A DNA stretch of 64,000 bases from Kordiimonas sediminis (GCF_014656395.1 NZ_BNCI01000002.1:806001-870000), one strand, 5' to 3'. Counted from the first letter of the stretch, positions 18,388-26,535 are shown. The notes: a model not told the origin generated them from the letters alone. Numbers and translations are program-made.

Positions 18388-19638
18388 ATGAGCTTACAGC
18401 AAGTCGACAAGACCCTTTCTCTGAAAGATATTCGCAGAAAAACCTATGACTTCCTTGAGATGGGTAGTTTTGCCGGCCCTGTTGCAGGCCTCTTTGAGTG
18501 GTTCATGGTGTTTCTGATCCTAAGCAATATCGTTGTTGTTGCGCTCGAAAGCGTGCCTCATATATGGGAAGCACATGAGCAAACTTTTTGGTATTTTGAA
18601 GTCTTTTCCGTCACTGTTTTCAGCGCTGACTATTTAGTTCGTCTTTGGTCCTGTGTAGAGCGTGAGGCACTTGTCGCTGATCAGAACTGGAAGAGCAGGG
18701 TTAAATATATTTTCACGCCGATGGCGATCGTTGACCTCGCTGCAATCCTGCCGTTTTTCCTATGGACGCTCTTTACGGCTGACTTACGTTTTCTTCGTGT
18801 GTTCAGGCTTTTACGTTTACTGAAGCTTGTTCGCTACTCGCCTGGTGTTTTATCCCTCGTTCGTGTTGTGTATGCAGAACGCCGTGCATTGGTGGCGGCG
18901 CTCATCATTATGGTGGGGCTTTTGTTTTTTTCCGCGTCCCTGATGCATTATATTGAAGGGGAGGCGCAGCCAAACGAGTTTGGAAGCATACCATCCTCAC
19001 TTTGGTTTTCACTAGCCACTCTGACCACAATTGGATACGGGGATGTCGTGCCGGTAACTACTGCGGGTAAAATAGTGGGCGGTCTGTTTATGATTTTCGG
19101 GTTGGCTTTTTACGCAATCCCTATTGGTATCATTGCATCCGGCTTTTCAAATGAAGTTCACCGTAAAGAATTTGTAGTCTCTCGCAGTGTGATTTTGGCA
19201 ACTGGTCTGTTCCACAAATTACCGCCTACTCAAATGCACGAACTGGGCGTTCGTATGCGAACGATGGAAAGCTCGGTCGGGACAGTTCTGGCCCATAGGC
19301 AGGATGAAGCAAATGGTTTGTTTATTCTGATATCAGGACAAGCAACAGCCTATTTTCATCAAAGGTCAATTCCCCTGCAGCCAGGAGACTTTTTCGGGGA
19401 AGTAGGATTTTTAAGTGATGCCGGCCGTCAGGCAACTGTAGTGTCCCGGACCAAATGCAAGGTGCTTTGGTTGGAAAGCCCAGACCTGCATCTGTTTTTA
19501 TCAATGAACGCTGATATTGGTGAACAGCTCATGGAAAGCGCCCGTGTTCGTATTCTGGAAATGGTTGATGGGGGTCACCTTAGCTCTGATGAAAGTCAGG
19601 AACTCTTGACTGTGCTGGACGCTAAATTAAGCCGATGA
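18388..19638 (+). CDS. Six-transmembrane potassium channel with cyclic-nucleotide-binding domain
   Basis: A 416-residue inner membrane channel subunit. Helices S1-S6 span residues about 37-250. S4 is positively charged at every third position (RFLRVFRLLRLLKLVR, about 134-149), the selectivity filter is TIGYGD (214-219), and a cNMP-binding domain occupies about 290-395 (PGDFFGEVGFLSDAGRQATVV). This architecture matches bacterial K+ channels of the MloK1/voltage-gated kind. Ligand gating is inferred from the domain. The CNBD has GE but the usual phosphate-cassette Arg environment is GRQATVV, close to the consensus R(S/T)A. ATG 18388 is chosen over an upstream TTG at 18334, which lies close to the alaS terminator. 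Confidence 0.88.
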   Translation: MSLQQVDKTLSLKDIRRKTYDFLEMGSFAGPVAGLFEWFMVFLILSNIVVVALESVPHIWEAHEQTFWYFEVFSVTVFSADYLVRLWSCVEREALVADQNWKSRVKYIFTPMAIVDLAAILPFFLWTLFTADLRFLRVFRLLRLLKLVRYSPGVLSLVRVVYAERRALVAALIIMVGLLFFSASLMHYIEGEAQPNEFGSIPSSLWFSLATLTTIGYGDVVPVTTAGKIVGGLFMIFGLAFYAIPIGIIASGFSNEVHRKEFVVSRSVILATGLFHKLPPTQMHELGVRMRTMESSVGTVLAHRQDEANGLFILISGQATAYFHQRSIPLQPGDFFGEVGFLSDAGRQATVVSRTKCKVLWLESPDLHLFLSMNADIGEQLMESARVRILEMVDGGHLSSDESQELLTVLDAKLSR

Positions 19639-19665
19639 TCGGCTGTCCTATTTAATTTTGACCAT

Positions 19666-19698
19666 AAAAAAGGCCCCTAAATGCATAGGGGTCTTTTT
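19666..19698. terminator. Bidirectional terminator between channel gene and icd
   Basis: AAAAAGGCCCCTA, loop, TAGGGGTCTTTTTG: the stem is flanked by A residues on one side and T residues on the other, so it can end transcription from both converging genes. Confidence 0.85.
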
Positions 19699-19718
19699 GT
19701 TTTACTATTTTAAAAAGC

Positions 19719-20930
19719 TTACATCTTAGCTTTAAGATTTTCATCAATCTTGTCAAAGAATTGACCCGTAGTCATCCAGCTTTGGTTCGGACCAATAAGA
19801 AGTGCAAGGTCTTTGGTCATGTTGCCGCTTTCAACAGTCTCAATACAAACCTTCTCGATCAGCTCACCGAACTTTGTAACTTCAGGGGTGCCGTCCATCT
19901 TACCGCGGAATTTCAGACCACGGCTCCATGCGAAAATAGAGGCGATCGGGTTAGTTGAAGTCTCTTTACCTTCCTGGTGCTGGCGGTAGTGACGCGTAAC
20001 CGTACCGTGTGCAGCTTCTGCTTCCACAGTTTTTCCGTCTGGCGTCATCAAAACAGATGTCATCAAGCCAAGCGAACCAAAGCCCTGGGCAACGGTGTCT
20101 GACTGAACATCACCGTCATAGTTTTTACAAGCCCAGATAAAGGCACCAGACCATTTCATAGCACATGCAACCATGTCATCAATCAGACGGTGCTCGTACG
20201 AAATACCAAGTTCTTTGAACTTTTCTTCAAACTCTGTCTCAAACACTTCCATGAACAGATCTTTGAAACGACCGTCATAGGCTTTCAGGATAGTGTTTTT
20301 GGTTGACAGATACACTGGCCATTTACGGTCCAAGCCGTAGTTCATACATGCACGGGCGAAGTCCTTGATGCTTTCATCGAGGTTATACATACCCATAGCA
20401 ACGCCAGCATCCGGGAAGTCATAGATATCTTTTTCAATAACTTCACCGCCATCTTCTGGCGTGAACTTCATGGTAAGCTTACCCTTACCAGGAACAAGGA
20501 AGTCCGTCGCACGATACTGATCACCAAATGCGTGACGGCCAATTACGATCGGCTGTGTCCAACCCGGCACAAGGCGCGGTACGTTTTGCATGATGATTGG
20601 CTCACGGAAAACAGTACCGCCCAAAATATTACGGATTGTACCGTTCGGGCTGCGCCACATTTTCTTAAGGCCGAATTCCTCAACGCGCTGCTCATCAGGT
20701 GTAATGGTTGCACACTTTACACCGACGCCGTGCTCTTTGATGGCATTTGCTGAATCAATCGTAATCTGATCATTTGTCTCATCACGTTTCTGGATAGACA
20801 AATCATAGTACAGCAGTTCCACGTCCAAGTAGGGTTGAATAAGACGCTCACGGATCCATTGCCAGATGATGCGTGTCATTTCATCGCCATCTATTTCGAC
20901 GATAGGATTTTTGACCTTAATTTTGCTCAT
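19719..20930 (-). CDS. icd: NADP-dependent isocitrate dehydrogenase (eukaryote-like type)
   Basis: A 403-residue TCA-cycle enzyme converting isocitrate to 2-oxoglutarate with NADP. The start [26 protein letters not shown] and the segments [41 protein letters not shown] and [31 protein letters not shown] identify the homodimeric family shared by alphaproteobacteria and mitochondria/cytosol rather than the E. coli type. It reads convergently with the channel gene and shares a bidirectional terminator. GAGGAAC lies just before its ATG. Confidence 0.97.
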   Translation of the reverse strand: MSKIKVKNPIVEIDGDEMTRIIWQWIRERLIQPYLDVELLYYDLSIQKRDETNDQITIDSANAIKEHGVGVKCATITPDEQRVEEFGLKKMWRSPNGTIRNILGGTVFREPIIMQNVPRLVPGWTQPIVIGRHAFGDQYRATDFLVPGKGKLTMKFTPEDGGEVIEKDIYDFPDAGVAMGMYNLDESIKDFARACMNYGLDRKWPVYLSTKNTILKAYDGRFKDLFMEVFETEFEEKFKELGISYEHRLIDDMVACAMKWSGAFIWACKNYDGDVQSDTVAQGFGSLGLMTSVLMTPDGKTVEAEAAHGTVTRHYRQHQEGKETSTNPIASIFAWSRGLKFRGKMDGTPEVTKFGELIEKVCIETVESGNMTKDLALLIGPNQSWMTTGQFFDKIDENLKAKM

Positions 20931-21077
20931 TTGTTCCTCAATAGTTGTACCCTGAACAGGTAATGGATGAAAACCGGTCGGTTGGCCGACTCGTTAAGTT
21001 GGCCGCACACTATCACCAGTTTTCACGTTATTGAAGGGACAAAAGACAAAAAAGATGTTCTGTTATGGTTACTATAG

Positions 21078-21668
21078 TCAAAAAAGGTGACTTTTTGTCT
21101 TATCGTCTGACCTGGCAAGGCAATCCAGCAGGTCAAATGTCTCTTCTACAGTAGTTGTGACCTTGAATAAGTCTCTAACTGAAGGGTTTGCAAATCCCTT
21201 TTCAATTACACTTTCAACCAGTGTTAAGAAAGGTGTCCAGTATTCATCAATATTTAGGATTATAATAGGCTTTGAATGTAAGGACAGCTGGGCCCATGTA
21301 ATAATCTCAAACGTTTCATCAAGTGTTCCCAGACCACCGGGCAACACTATGAAGGCATCAGATTTATCAAACATAAGCTTTTTGCGTTCATGCATGTTTT
21401 CAGTAATAACCGTTTCAGCCAGACCGGACTGGGTTATTTCAACAGCATCCAGATGATCAGGGATAATGCCGTATACGTCCCCACCGCTCGCAGTGACTGC
21501 CCTGGCGATGATTCCCATTAAACCAATACTGCCAGCACCGTATACTAAATTTTGCTGACGTTCTCCCATGCCTGAGCCAAGTGCCTTTGCTGCATCGGCA
21601 TAAACTTCGCTAGTGCCGACGCGAGAACCACAATACACACAAATATTTTTAATCTTTGCAACTGACAC
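21078..21668 (-). CDS. LOG family protein (TIGR00730-type nucleotide phosphoribohydrolase)
   Basis: A 196-residue protein of the LOG family, once mis-annotated as lysine decarboxylase. Members release a free base, such as cytokinin, from nucleoside 5'-monophosphates. The signature PGGLGTLDETFEIITWAQL (PGGxGTxxE) is present, with the N-terminal ICVYCGSRVG and LVYGAGSIGLMG. A GTG start at 21668 is preferred because AAGGA lies 7 bases upstream; a more distal GTG at 21692 lacks one. The true substrate in bacteria is usually unknown. Confidence 0.88.
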   Translation of the reverse strand: MSVAKIKNICVYCGSRVGTSEVYADAAKALGSGMGERQQNLVYGAGSIGLMGIIARAVTASGGDVYGIIPDHLDAVEITQSGLAETVITENMHERKKLMFDKSDAFIVLPGGLGTLDETFEIITWAQLSLHSKPIIILNIDEYWTPFLTLVESVIEKGFANPSVRDLFKVTTTVEETFDLLDCLARSDDKTKSHLF

Positions 21669-21782
21669 AGTGTTTCCTTTTGTTGTTGCCACAGTATTGA
21701 CAAGTTTTTCGAAAATTATCTTTAATTATACGGGCTGAATGTTAAACAAGTAAGACTGTTTACCCTAAGATGGTGTCCTGAT

Positions 21783-22802
21783 TTGAGAGTACGTAATTTT
21801 TTCCTGTTTGAAAGCTTAAAAGCATTTTTGTTGCGGGCTCTTATTGTGTCTGCTTCATTGGCTGTTGTGTCGTGCGGAGACTCATCCTCAGAGCAATCAT
21901 CAAGTGATACACAAACCACGCAAAGTGACACAGCCAGTTCTGAATCTCCTGCAGATTATGTGAAACCCGCATTTGACCTTGTACGAATATCACGGGGTGG
22001 AACGGGGGTTGTCGCTGGAAGGATGGCACCAGGTGCCAAAGTACAGCTACTAGCCAATGGAACAGTTAGAGGCGAAGTCATTGCGGACGAGAACGGCGAG
22101 TGGGTTATTATCCTTGAAGAGCCGCTAGCTTCAGGATCTGTTGAATTAAATCTGATTGCAACACTAGATGATAGCGATACGCCTTATGAAGCGGAAGACG
22201 TCGTTGTAGTTTCTGTCCCAGAACGCGACGATACACGCTTCATGGAAACTGTTGATAATGGTGTGGTGGCAGTTCTTTCGTCAAAGTCAGGAGAGGGCGG
22301 CAGTACCATCTTGCAAAAACCAGGGGCTGCTGCCTTTGCCGAGGTTGGGGAAAGCCTCTTTGTCGACACTATTGATTACGGGGCAGGGAATGCGCCGGTA
22401 ATTTCTGGTCGGTCACTGCCGCGGGTTGATGTGCGTGTTTACCTTGATGGTCACTTTGTTGGCAGCCACCGGGCAGACGATGAGGGTCGGTGGTCGGTCA
22501 TAATGGAAGGCCAATCAATTCCAGCAGGTGAGCATACTTTAAGAGTTGATCAAACCATAAGGGAAGGTCAGGTTCAACTTAGGATAGAACAACCCTTTAT
22601 TACAGGCGAAGCAATTGATGTATCGCTCGCCGAAAGCGGTGTCATCGTACAACCCGGAAATACTCTGTGGCAAATTGCACGCCAACTGTATGGTCGCGGC
22701 GTGCGTTACACACTGATATTTAAGGAAAACAGTGAAAAGATCATTGACCCGGACTTAATCTATCCTGGACAGCTTTTCACCTTGCCGAGCAACGAATCTT
22801 AA
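21783..22802 (+). CDS. LysM-domain lipoprotein with two Ig-like repeats
   Basis: A 339-residue predicted lipoprotein: signal peptide with lipobox ASLAVVSC (Cys31), then a Ser/Thr/Gln-rich linker. Two similar beta-sandwich units follow, at about 70-125 (VAGRMAPGAKVQLLANGTVRGEV, ENGEWVIILEE) and 205-255 (ISGRSLPRVDVRVYLDGHFVGSH, EGRWSVIMEG). A LysM domain closes the protein at about 285-335 (VQPGNTLWQIARQLYG, DLIYPGQLFTLP). LysM binds peptidoglycan, so an envelope role is likely. The start codon is TTG at 21783 and a ribosome site is not obvious. It is divergent from the LOG gene. Confidence 0.8.
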   Translation: MRVRNFFLFESLKAFLLRALIVSASLAVVSCGDSSSEQSSSDTQTTQSDTASSESPADYVKPAFDLVRISRGGTGVVAGRMAPGAKVQLLANGTVRGEVIADENGEWVIILEEPLASGSVELNLIATLDDSDTPYEAEDVVVVSVPERDDTRFMETVDNGVVAVLSSKSGEGGSTILQKPGAAAFAEVGESLFVDTIDYGAGNAPVISGRSLPRVDVRVYLDGHFVGSHRADDEGRWSVIMEGQSIPAGEHTLRVDQTIREGQVQLRIEQPFITGEAIDVSLAESGVIVQPGNTLWQIARQLYGRGVRYTLIFKENSEKIIDPDLIYPGQLFTLPSNES

Positions 22803-22833
22803 CTTCAATTCACATTTCTGCATACTGTATAAG

Positions 22834-23256
22834 CTATGTAGGTAAATCTGATGGTGACTTCAGGTGTGCTTTTAAGCCGCGTAAGTGCGTCTCAGCTTCT
22901 AGCAATATCAAAGTCATCGCGCTGATTAATTCTTTGCCAGACATTTTCTTCTGTGTCGCCGTGACACTGTGAAAATATACCGTACCGTCTCGCTCTATGG
23001 AATATGTTCCATCAATGCCGCGATTGGTCGAATAGACTTTTTCTATGGCAAGGGAACGCTGCAACGAATCTTCAATCGTAAAATAAAGTGCCCCAAGCTT
23101 TGCGCTCAACCGAACTACACCTGTGCCATCGGGCGCACTTGATGTCACGGCGTGAAACTTTATACCTTCCCAGACAAAATCAAGTTCTTCTATCTGGGAG
23201 TCTTGCACAAGCTCTAAATGACTATGTGCCTGTTCTATAGTTTTAGAAAGTTTCAT
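22834..23256 (-). CDS. Hypothetical protein with CtrA site upstream
   Basis: A 140-residue protein I do not recognise. It has no signal peptide or membrane span. A mixed alpha/beta centre (EELDFVWEGIKFHAVTSS, VVRLSAKLGALYFTIEDSLQRSLAIEKV) is followed by a C-terminal helix (GKELISAMTLILLEAETHLRGLKAHL). The size and order, beta-rich core then a long helix, are vaguely like small chaperone folds, but that is only an impression. Its ATG lies 49 bases from a TTAA-N7-TTAA site, so cell-cycle control by CtrA is possible. The gene converges with the LysM gene. Confidence 0.7.
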   Translation of the reverse strand: MKLSKTIEQAHSHLELVQDSQIEELDFVWEGIKFHAVTSSAPDGTGVVRLSAKLGALYFTIEDSLQRSLAIEKVYSTNRGIDGTYSIERDGTVYFHSVTATQKKMSGKELISAMTLILLEAETHLRGLKAHLKSPSDLPT

Positions 23257-23304
23257 ATGACCTCGGGCGAAAACGTTATGAACTGCACTATGGCAACTGA
23301 GCTA

Positions 23305-23319
23305 TTAACCAGTCGTTAA
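23305..23319. promoter_or_regulatory. CtrA-type binding site
   Basis: TTAA-CCAGTCG-TTAA is a full TTAA-N7-TTAA match to the CtrA consensus, 49 bases before the 22834-23256 gene. A closely spaced TTAA-N5-TTAA also lies near 23380. CckA, the top of the CtrA pathway, is in this window. Confidence 0.5.
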
Positions 23320-23485
23320 AATGTACAGATGTTTTGTGAAAACTCTATCTGAATAATACAACCGTTCTAGTCTAATTAATCTCGTTAATCACAAGCGGGA
23401 CTTGACGTAGCCTATGGAAAAAGTCAGTGTGTCGAAAAAATTTACCTGCTATAATGCTGGTTTGGTCGAGTTTCGGGATAAAAGA

Positions 23486-24154
23486 ATGAATTCCTTTGAT
23501 GTTATAAAAACACCTATTCACAAAGAAGGGCATGTTTTCATCGCTCTTTTCTTTGTAATTTCTATAATTATTTGGGCTATTTTCGGCCCTGTTGCGGGAA
23601 TTTGTGGGTTGATAGTATCAGCCTGGTGTATGTATTTTTTCAGAGACCCTGAGCGCGTTATCCCGGATGATAAAAATATTCTCGTCAGTCCCGCTGACGG
23701 TACGGTCTGTGCCATCGTTAAAGCTGTGCCGCCTGCAGAATTAAATATGGGCGATGAAGAACGTATCCGTATATCGATTTTCCTTTCTGTCTTTAATGTA
23801 CATGTGAATCGTGTACCAGCAAAAGGGACGATAACAGGTTTATCGTACGTGCACGGAAAGTTTCTAGATGCAGCTGCAACTGAGGCTTCTGAAGAAAATG
23901 AACGTCAGTTAGTCCGCATGACAACCGAAGACGGGGCTGATATTGCTTTTGCCCAGGTTGCAGGACTGGTTGCACGCCGAATCATTTGCAACCTCAAAGA
24001 AGGGCAGGAAGTCGATCGCGGCGATAGATTTGGTCTGATACGTTTTGGTAGTCGGACTGACATTTATCTGGACAAAAGTCAGGAAGCTGCTGTTAAGATA
24101 GGTCAATTGATGATCGGCGGCGAAACGGTAATCGCACGTAAATCTGCAAAATAA
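23486..24154 (+). CDS. psd: Phosphatidylserine decarboxylase (short PSD-A type)
   Basis: A 222-residue proenzyme that makes phosphatidylethanolamine from phosphatidylserine. The start MNSFDVIKTPIHKEGHVFI is the standard beginning of this family, followed by a membrane segment (about 18-50), DPERVIPDDKNILVSPADGTV, and RISIFLSVFNVHVNRVPAKGTI. The self-cleavage site is Gly-Ser in RFGSRTDIYL, with Ser189 becoming the pyruvoyl group. The frame is open to an ATG at 23414, but the 23486 ATG fits the family. It is followed after 26 bases by pssA, its pathway partner. Confidence 0.93.
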   Translation: MNSFDVIKTPIHKEGHVFIALFFVISIIIWAIFGPVAGICGLIVSAWCMYFFRDPERVIPDDKNILVSPADGTVCAIVKAVPPAELNMGDEERIRISIFLSVFNVHVNRVPAKGTITGLSYVHGKFLDAAATEASEENERQLVRMTTEDGADIAFAQVAGLVARRIICNLKEGQEVDRGDRFGLIRFGSRTDIYLDKSQEAAVKIGQLMIGGETVIARKSAK

Positions 24155-24180
24155 ATTTCTGACATTCAGGTGCCTATTCG

Positions 24181-24951
24181 ATGAGCAACAATAAACGCAA
24201 GCCGTTACTTCAAGGGTTTTCTATCCGGACTGTGTTGCCAAATGTGGTAACAATGATGGCCTTTGTTGCCGGTTTGACGGCTATAAAGTATGCTCTTTCT
24301 GATAGGTGGGAAATGGCTGTCACTGCGATTATCCTTGCGGGCATTCTGGATGGACTGGATGGTACCGTTGCTCGCCTTTTGAAAAGTACGAGCAAATTCG
24401 GCGCGGAACTGGATTCCCTCTCTGATGTAGTAGCATTCGGCGTTGCCCCTGCCGTCATCCTTTATTTGTGGGGGCTTCAGTCTCTTGACCGTATTGGATG
24501 GGCCGTTTCTCTCATCTATGCTATCGCAATGGCTTTAAGACTGGCGCGCTTTAATGCCAGAATGGAAGACGAGGATGAACCGCGTAGACGTCTCGGCTTT
24601 CTGACAGGTGTACCAGCACCGATGGGGGCAGGGCTGTTACTTGCACCTCTGATGCTGGAATTTATACTGGGCAAAGGGCAGATTTCGAACTTTGGACTGA
24701 TTGTTTCAGGGTATGCGATATTTATTGCGATTTTAATGGTCTCTACTTTCCCGACCATTAGCATGAAGGCCTTTCGCGTTAAGAAAGACCTGTTTGTACC
24801 CTTTATGTTGGTAATCGGTGCAATACTTGCTGGCCTGTTTGCAAAACCATGGATTGTTTTACTTTCCATTGGTGCTTTATATCTTGTGTCTATTCCCCTT
24901 AGTCTTGTCTCCTATAAAAAGAGAAAGCAGCAAGTAGACGCAAGACGGTAA
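24181..24951 (+). CDS. pssA: CDP-diacylglycerol-serine O-phosphatidyltransferase
   Basis: A 256-residue membrane enzyme making phosphatidylserine from CDP-diacylglycerol and serine. The CDP-alcohol phosphotransferase signature is complete: DGLDGTVARLLKSTSKFGAELDSLSD (about 57-82), with the spaced Asp, Gly and Asp residues. Six or more hydrophobic segments follow, and the C-terminus is basic (YKKRKQQVDARR). It forms a two-gene operon with psd, so the cell makes phosphatidylethanolamine by this route. Confidence 0.94.
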   Translation: MSNNKRKPLLQGFSIRTVLPNVVTMMAFVAGLTAIKYALSDRWEMAVTAIILAGILDGLDGTVARLLKSTSKFGAELDSLSDVVAFGVAPAVILYLWGLQSLDRIGWAVSLIYAIAMALRLARFNARMEDEDEPRRRLGFLTGVPAPMGAGLLLAPLMLEFILGKGQISNFGLIVSGYAIFIAILMVSTFPTISMKAFRVKKDLFVPFMLVIGAILAGLFAKPWIVLLSIGALYLVSIPLSLVSYKKRKQQVDARR

Positions 24952-24995
24952 TTTCATCCCCCCTCCCTTGATTACTTTTTGTTGGCATTTCATTT

Positions 24996-25024
24996 GCATT
25001 CATTACACTTCATGTAGTGAATGC
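24996..25024. promoter_or_regulatory. 29-base inverted repeat before the SPOR lipoprotein gene
   Basis: GCATTCATTAC, a 7-base spacer ACTTCAT, then GTAGTGAATGC: an 11-bp stem with a single G-U pair, ending 32 bases before the ATG. It could be an operator or a leader hairpin; the regulator is unknown. Confidence 0.4.
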
Positions 25025-25056
25025 GCCAGAACAGCACCTGAAAGAAGGAAAAGCCA

Positions 25057-25890
25057 ATGATACTTTGGAATTTCAACAAGAAGTTTTTGCTAAAGTCGGC
25101 AGTATCTTCCCTGTTATTAATAGGGCTGGCGGGCTGTTCAACCATTCATAAGCTAACGGAACCAGACGATGATCGTCTTTATATTCCTAGCGGTCCTCAA
25201 CCTGTTGCATATCAACCTGTTCCTTCTGGACAGCAAGGTACCCCTCAAGTCGCTCCAAGCACACAATACCAAGCACCCGCAATACCGGCACAAATGACTA
25301 GCCGAGAAGAAAAGAACAAATTTACACAACTAGAAGAGGCTTTACGCGTACTTGGTATAGAAGTCAGAAATACAGCCAATAGGTTAGAGGAAACACGTGC
25401 ATCCGTCCCAAATTCAGATCAGATGAATGCACAAGGAGCCTCAATTGCACGCCTTCAATCAGCCTTGGAAAACGTAAACATAACGTTGGAAAACTTTGAA
25501 GAACGTATTGCAAAATTAGAACAGCATGCTCTTGAAATTGATGCAGCAGAACGCCTGAATGCATCCGCCAAGGCAGATGCAGCTAAACGTGCAGAAATGC
25601 GGGCTATTCAAGAGAAATTTTCAATTCATGTTGCATCTTATCGTGCCCGTGCTCAGGCTCAAGCCGGTTGGGATATACTCAGAAATGCACTTTCGCCTAT
25701 ATTAGATGCCAAAAATGCACGCGTGGCAGAAGACAATCAAAGCGGTGTTGGCAGCGTTTTGCGATTGCTGGTTGGCCCTTATGATAGTCTCGATGAAGCT
25801 GCGAGAGCGTGCGCCGAGATCAAGAACAGAGCATCTGATCAATATTGTGAAGCAACGCAATATATGGGCAATGCGTTATCTAACAATTGA
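25057..25890 (+). CDS. SPOR-domain-like lipoprotein
   Basis: A 277-residue predicted lipoprotein: signal with lipobox LIGLAGC (Cys27), a Pro/Gln-rich linker (about 48-90), a coiled-coil region (about 92-200, rich in E, L and A), and a C-terminal domain (about 190-270) with FSIHVASYRARAQAQAGWDIL and LRLLVGPYDSLDEAARACAEIK. The last matches a SPOR fold, which binds denuded septal peptidoglycan. The role is therefore probably envelope or division linked; the specific partner is unknown. Upstream is the inverted repeat at 24996-25024. Confidence 0.8.
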   Translation: MILWNFNKKFLLKSAVSSLLLIGLAGCSTIHKLTEPDDDRLYIPSGPQPVAYQPVPSGQQGTPQVAPSTQYQAPAIPAQMTSREEKNKFTQLEEALRVLGIEVRNTANRLEETRASVPNSDQMNAQGASIARLQSALENVNITLENFEERIAKLEQHALEIDAAERLNASAKADAAKRAEMRAIQEKFSIHVASYRARAQAQAGWDILRNALSPILDAKNARVAEDNQSGVGSVLRLLVGPYDSLDEAARACAEIKNRASDQYCEATQYMGNALSNN

Positions 25891-26127
25891 TCAATTTTTG
25901 CTGCATGATTCGTCTGTAAGTAAATCTTATCTGCGGCAAATCATAGATGTGTAAAAAGCCATCACACCGTCACTGGAATATCACCAAACAAAAACTGACT
26001 TAGTTAAAATAGACTAAAGCCTTTCGATTACACGCAAAAACTGTATCAAAATTGATACACTTTGATTAGAAGTTCTTATTTAATCATTTAATTTCATTGC
26101 AGTACTTGACAAGAGGGGGGCTTTTTA
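25891..26127. other. Gene-poor stretch with no clear coding signal
   Basis: AT-rich sequence after the SPOR gene. Its only notable element is the palindrome at 26042-26059. I see no clear terminator for the SPOR gene. Confidence 0.5.
26042..26059. promoter_or_regulatory. 18-base palindrome TGTATCAA-AA-TTGATACA
   Basis: Eight-base arms around a two-base centre, 69 bases before the 26128 ATG. It looks like a transcription factor site; no known family is assigned. Confidence 0.4.
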
Positions 26128-26328
26128 ATGAAAGTCATTGTGTCTTCTGAAGATATTAATGTGAACTGGGGAGATCGCATTAAATATGGCGCCGCTTCAA
26201 CGCTGGCTGCCTCATCTTCGGAAGGCCCGAGTATACTCTGGGGGGCTAACTCGGTAATAAGGCGCAGTCTAACGTATTTCGTTGGCTGCGCCTTTTGCTT
26301 GATAGCAGTGAAGATGCGCTACCATTGA
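26128..26328 (+). other. Candidate small gene or small RNA of unknown function
   Basis: An ATG-started frame of 66 codons has a strong-looking ribosome site (GAGGGGGG, about 8 bases before the ATG) and a consensus TTGACA at 26106-26111. The hairpin at 26259-26296, followed by TTTT, would fall inside the frame, so either the frame stops being meaningful before it or the true product is an RNA ending at about 26296. GGGGGGCT occurs twice (26115-26122 and near 26240). The translated product matches nothing I recognise. It converges with the SOS-type gene and overlaps its end. Confidence 0.35.
26259..26296 (+). terminator. Hairpin with T tract
   Basis: AAGGCGCAG and CTGCGCCTT pair (9 bp), an inner AACG/CGTT pairs too, and TTTT follows on the plus strand. 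It lies between the two small convergent units; the last codons of the minus-strand 63-codon gene run through it. Confidence 0.65.
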
Positions 26329-26460
26329 ACTATTTGTGTGTTTTTTCCGATAGTCTTTCAAGAAGGTAAGTATTTCAGAAAACGCTTCCTGAAATGCAGC
26401 CAGCCCCAAAGCGCCCAAGCCGATAAATGCTAACAAAATAAAAAGATGATAGATCGTCAT
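26269..26460 (-). CDS. Small LexA-controlled single-span membrane protein
   Basis: A 63-residue protein, not recognised by name. Residues about 3-24 form one membrane span (YHLFILLAFIGLGALGLAAF), followed by an amphipathic stretch (QEAFSEILTFLKDYRKKH) and a basic/polar tail. The ribosome site GGAAGG lies 8 bases before the ATG. Two GTTC-N7-GTTC boxes lie 20-75 bases upstream (26480-26494, 26521-26535), exactly the motif found before recA and uvrA here. Small SOS-induced inner-membrane proteins (Caulobacter SidA) inhibit the divisome. By analogy this may be a damage-induced division inhibitor, but that is inference and no sequence identity is claimed. Confidence 0.6.
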   Translation of the reverse strand: MTIYHLFILLAFIGLGALGLAAFQEAFSEILTFLKDYRKKHTNSSMVAHLHCYQAKGAANEIR

Positions 26461-26479
26461 GTCTTTTACCTTCCACTAT

Positions 26480-26494
26480 GTTCTTGTAATGTTC
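26480..26494. promoter_or_regulatory. LexA (SOS) box 1
   Basis: GTTC-TTGTAAT-GTTC, an exact match to the alphaproteobacterial LexA motif, 20 bases before the ATG of the 63-codon gene and overlapping its predicted -10. Confidence 0.75.
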
Positions 26495-26520
26495 TTATTG
26501 TAATTAATCGCTTCAGTCAA
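26492..26520 (-). promoter_or_regulatory. Possible promoter of the 63-codon gene
   Basis: Minus-strand TTGACT (26515-26520) and TAAGAA (26492-26497) are 17 bases apart. The -35 abuts LexA box 2 and the -10 overlaps box 1. The -10 is a weak match. Confidence 0.3.
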
Positions 26521-26535
26521 GAACAAAAAAAGAAC
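26521..26535. promoter_or_regulatory. LexA (SOS) box 2
   Basis: GAAC-AAAAAAA-GAAC, an exact match to the LexA motif on the opposite strand, 26 bases from box 1. The plus-strand ppx gene starts about 105 bases further on and could also feel it. Confidence 0.75.

Noticed and set aside
26309-26335. TAGTTCAATGGTAGCGC on the minus strand resembles the D arm of tRNA-Gly.
   Set aside because: No anticodon stem, T arm or acceptor stem follows; the D stem itself pairs poorly. It is inside the 63-codon frame.
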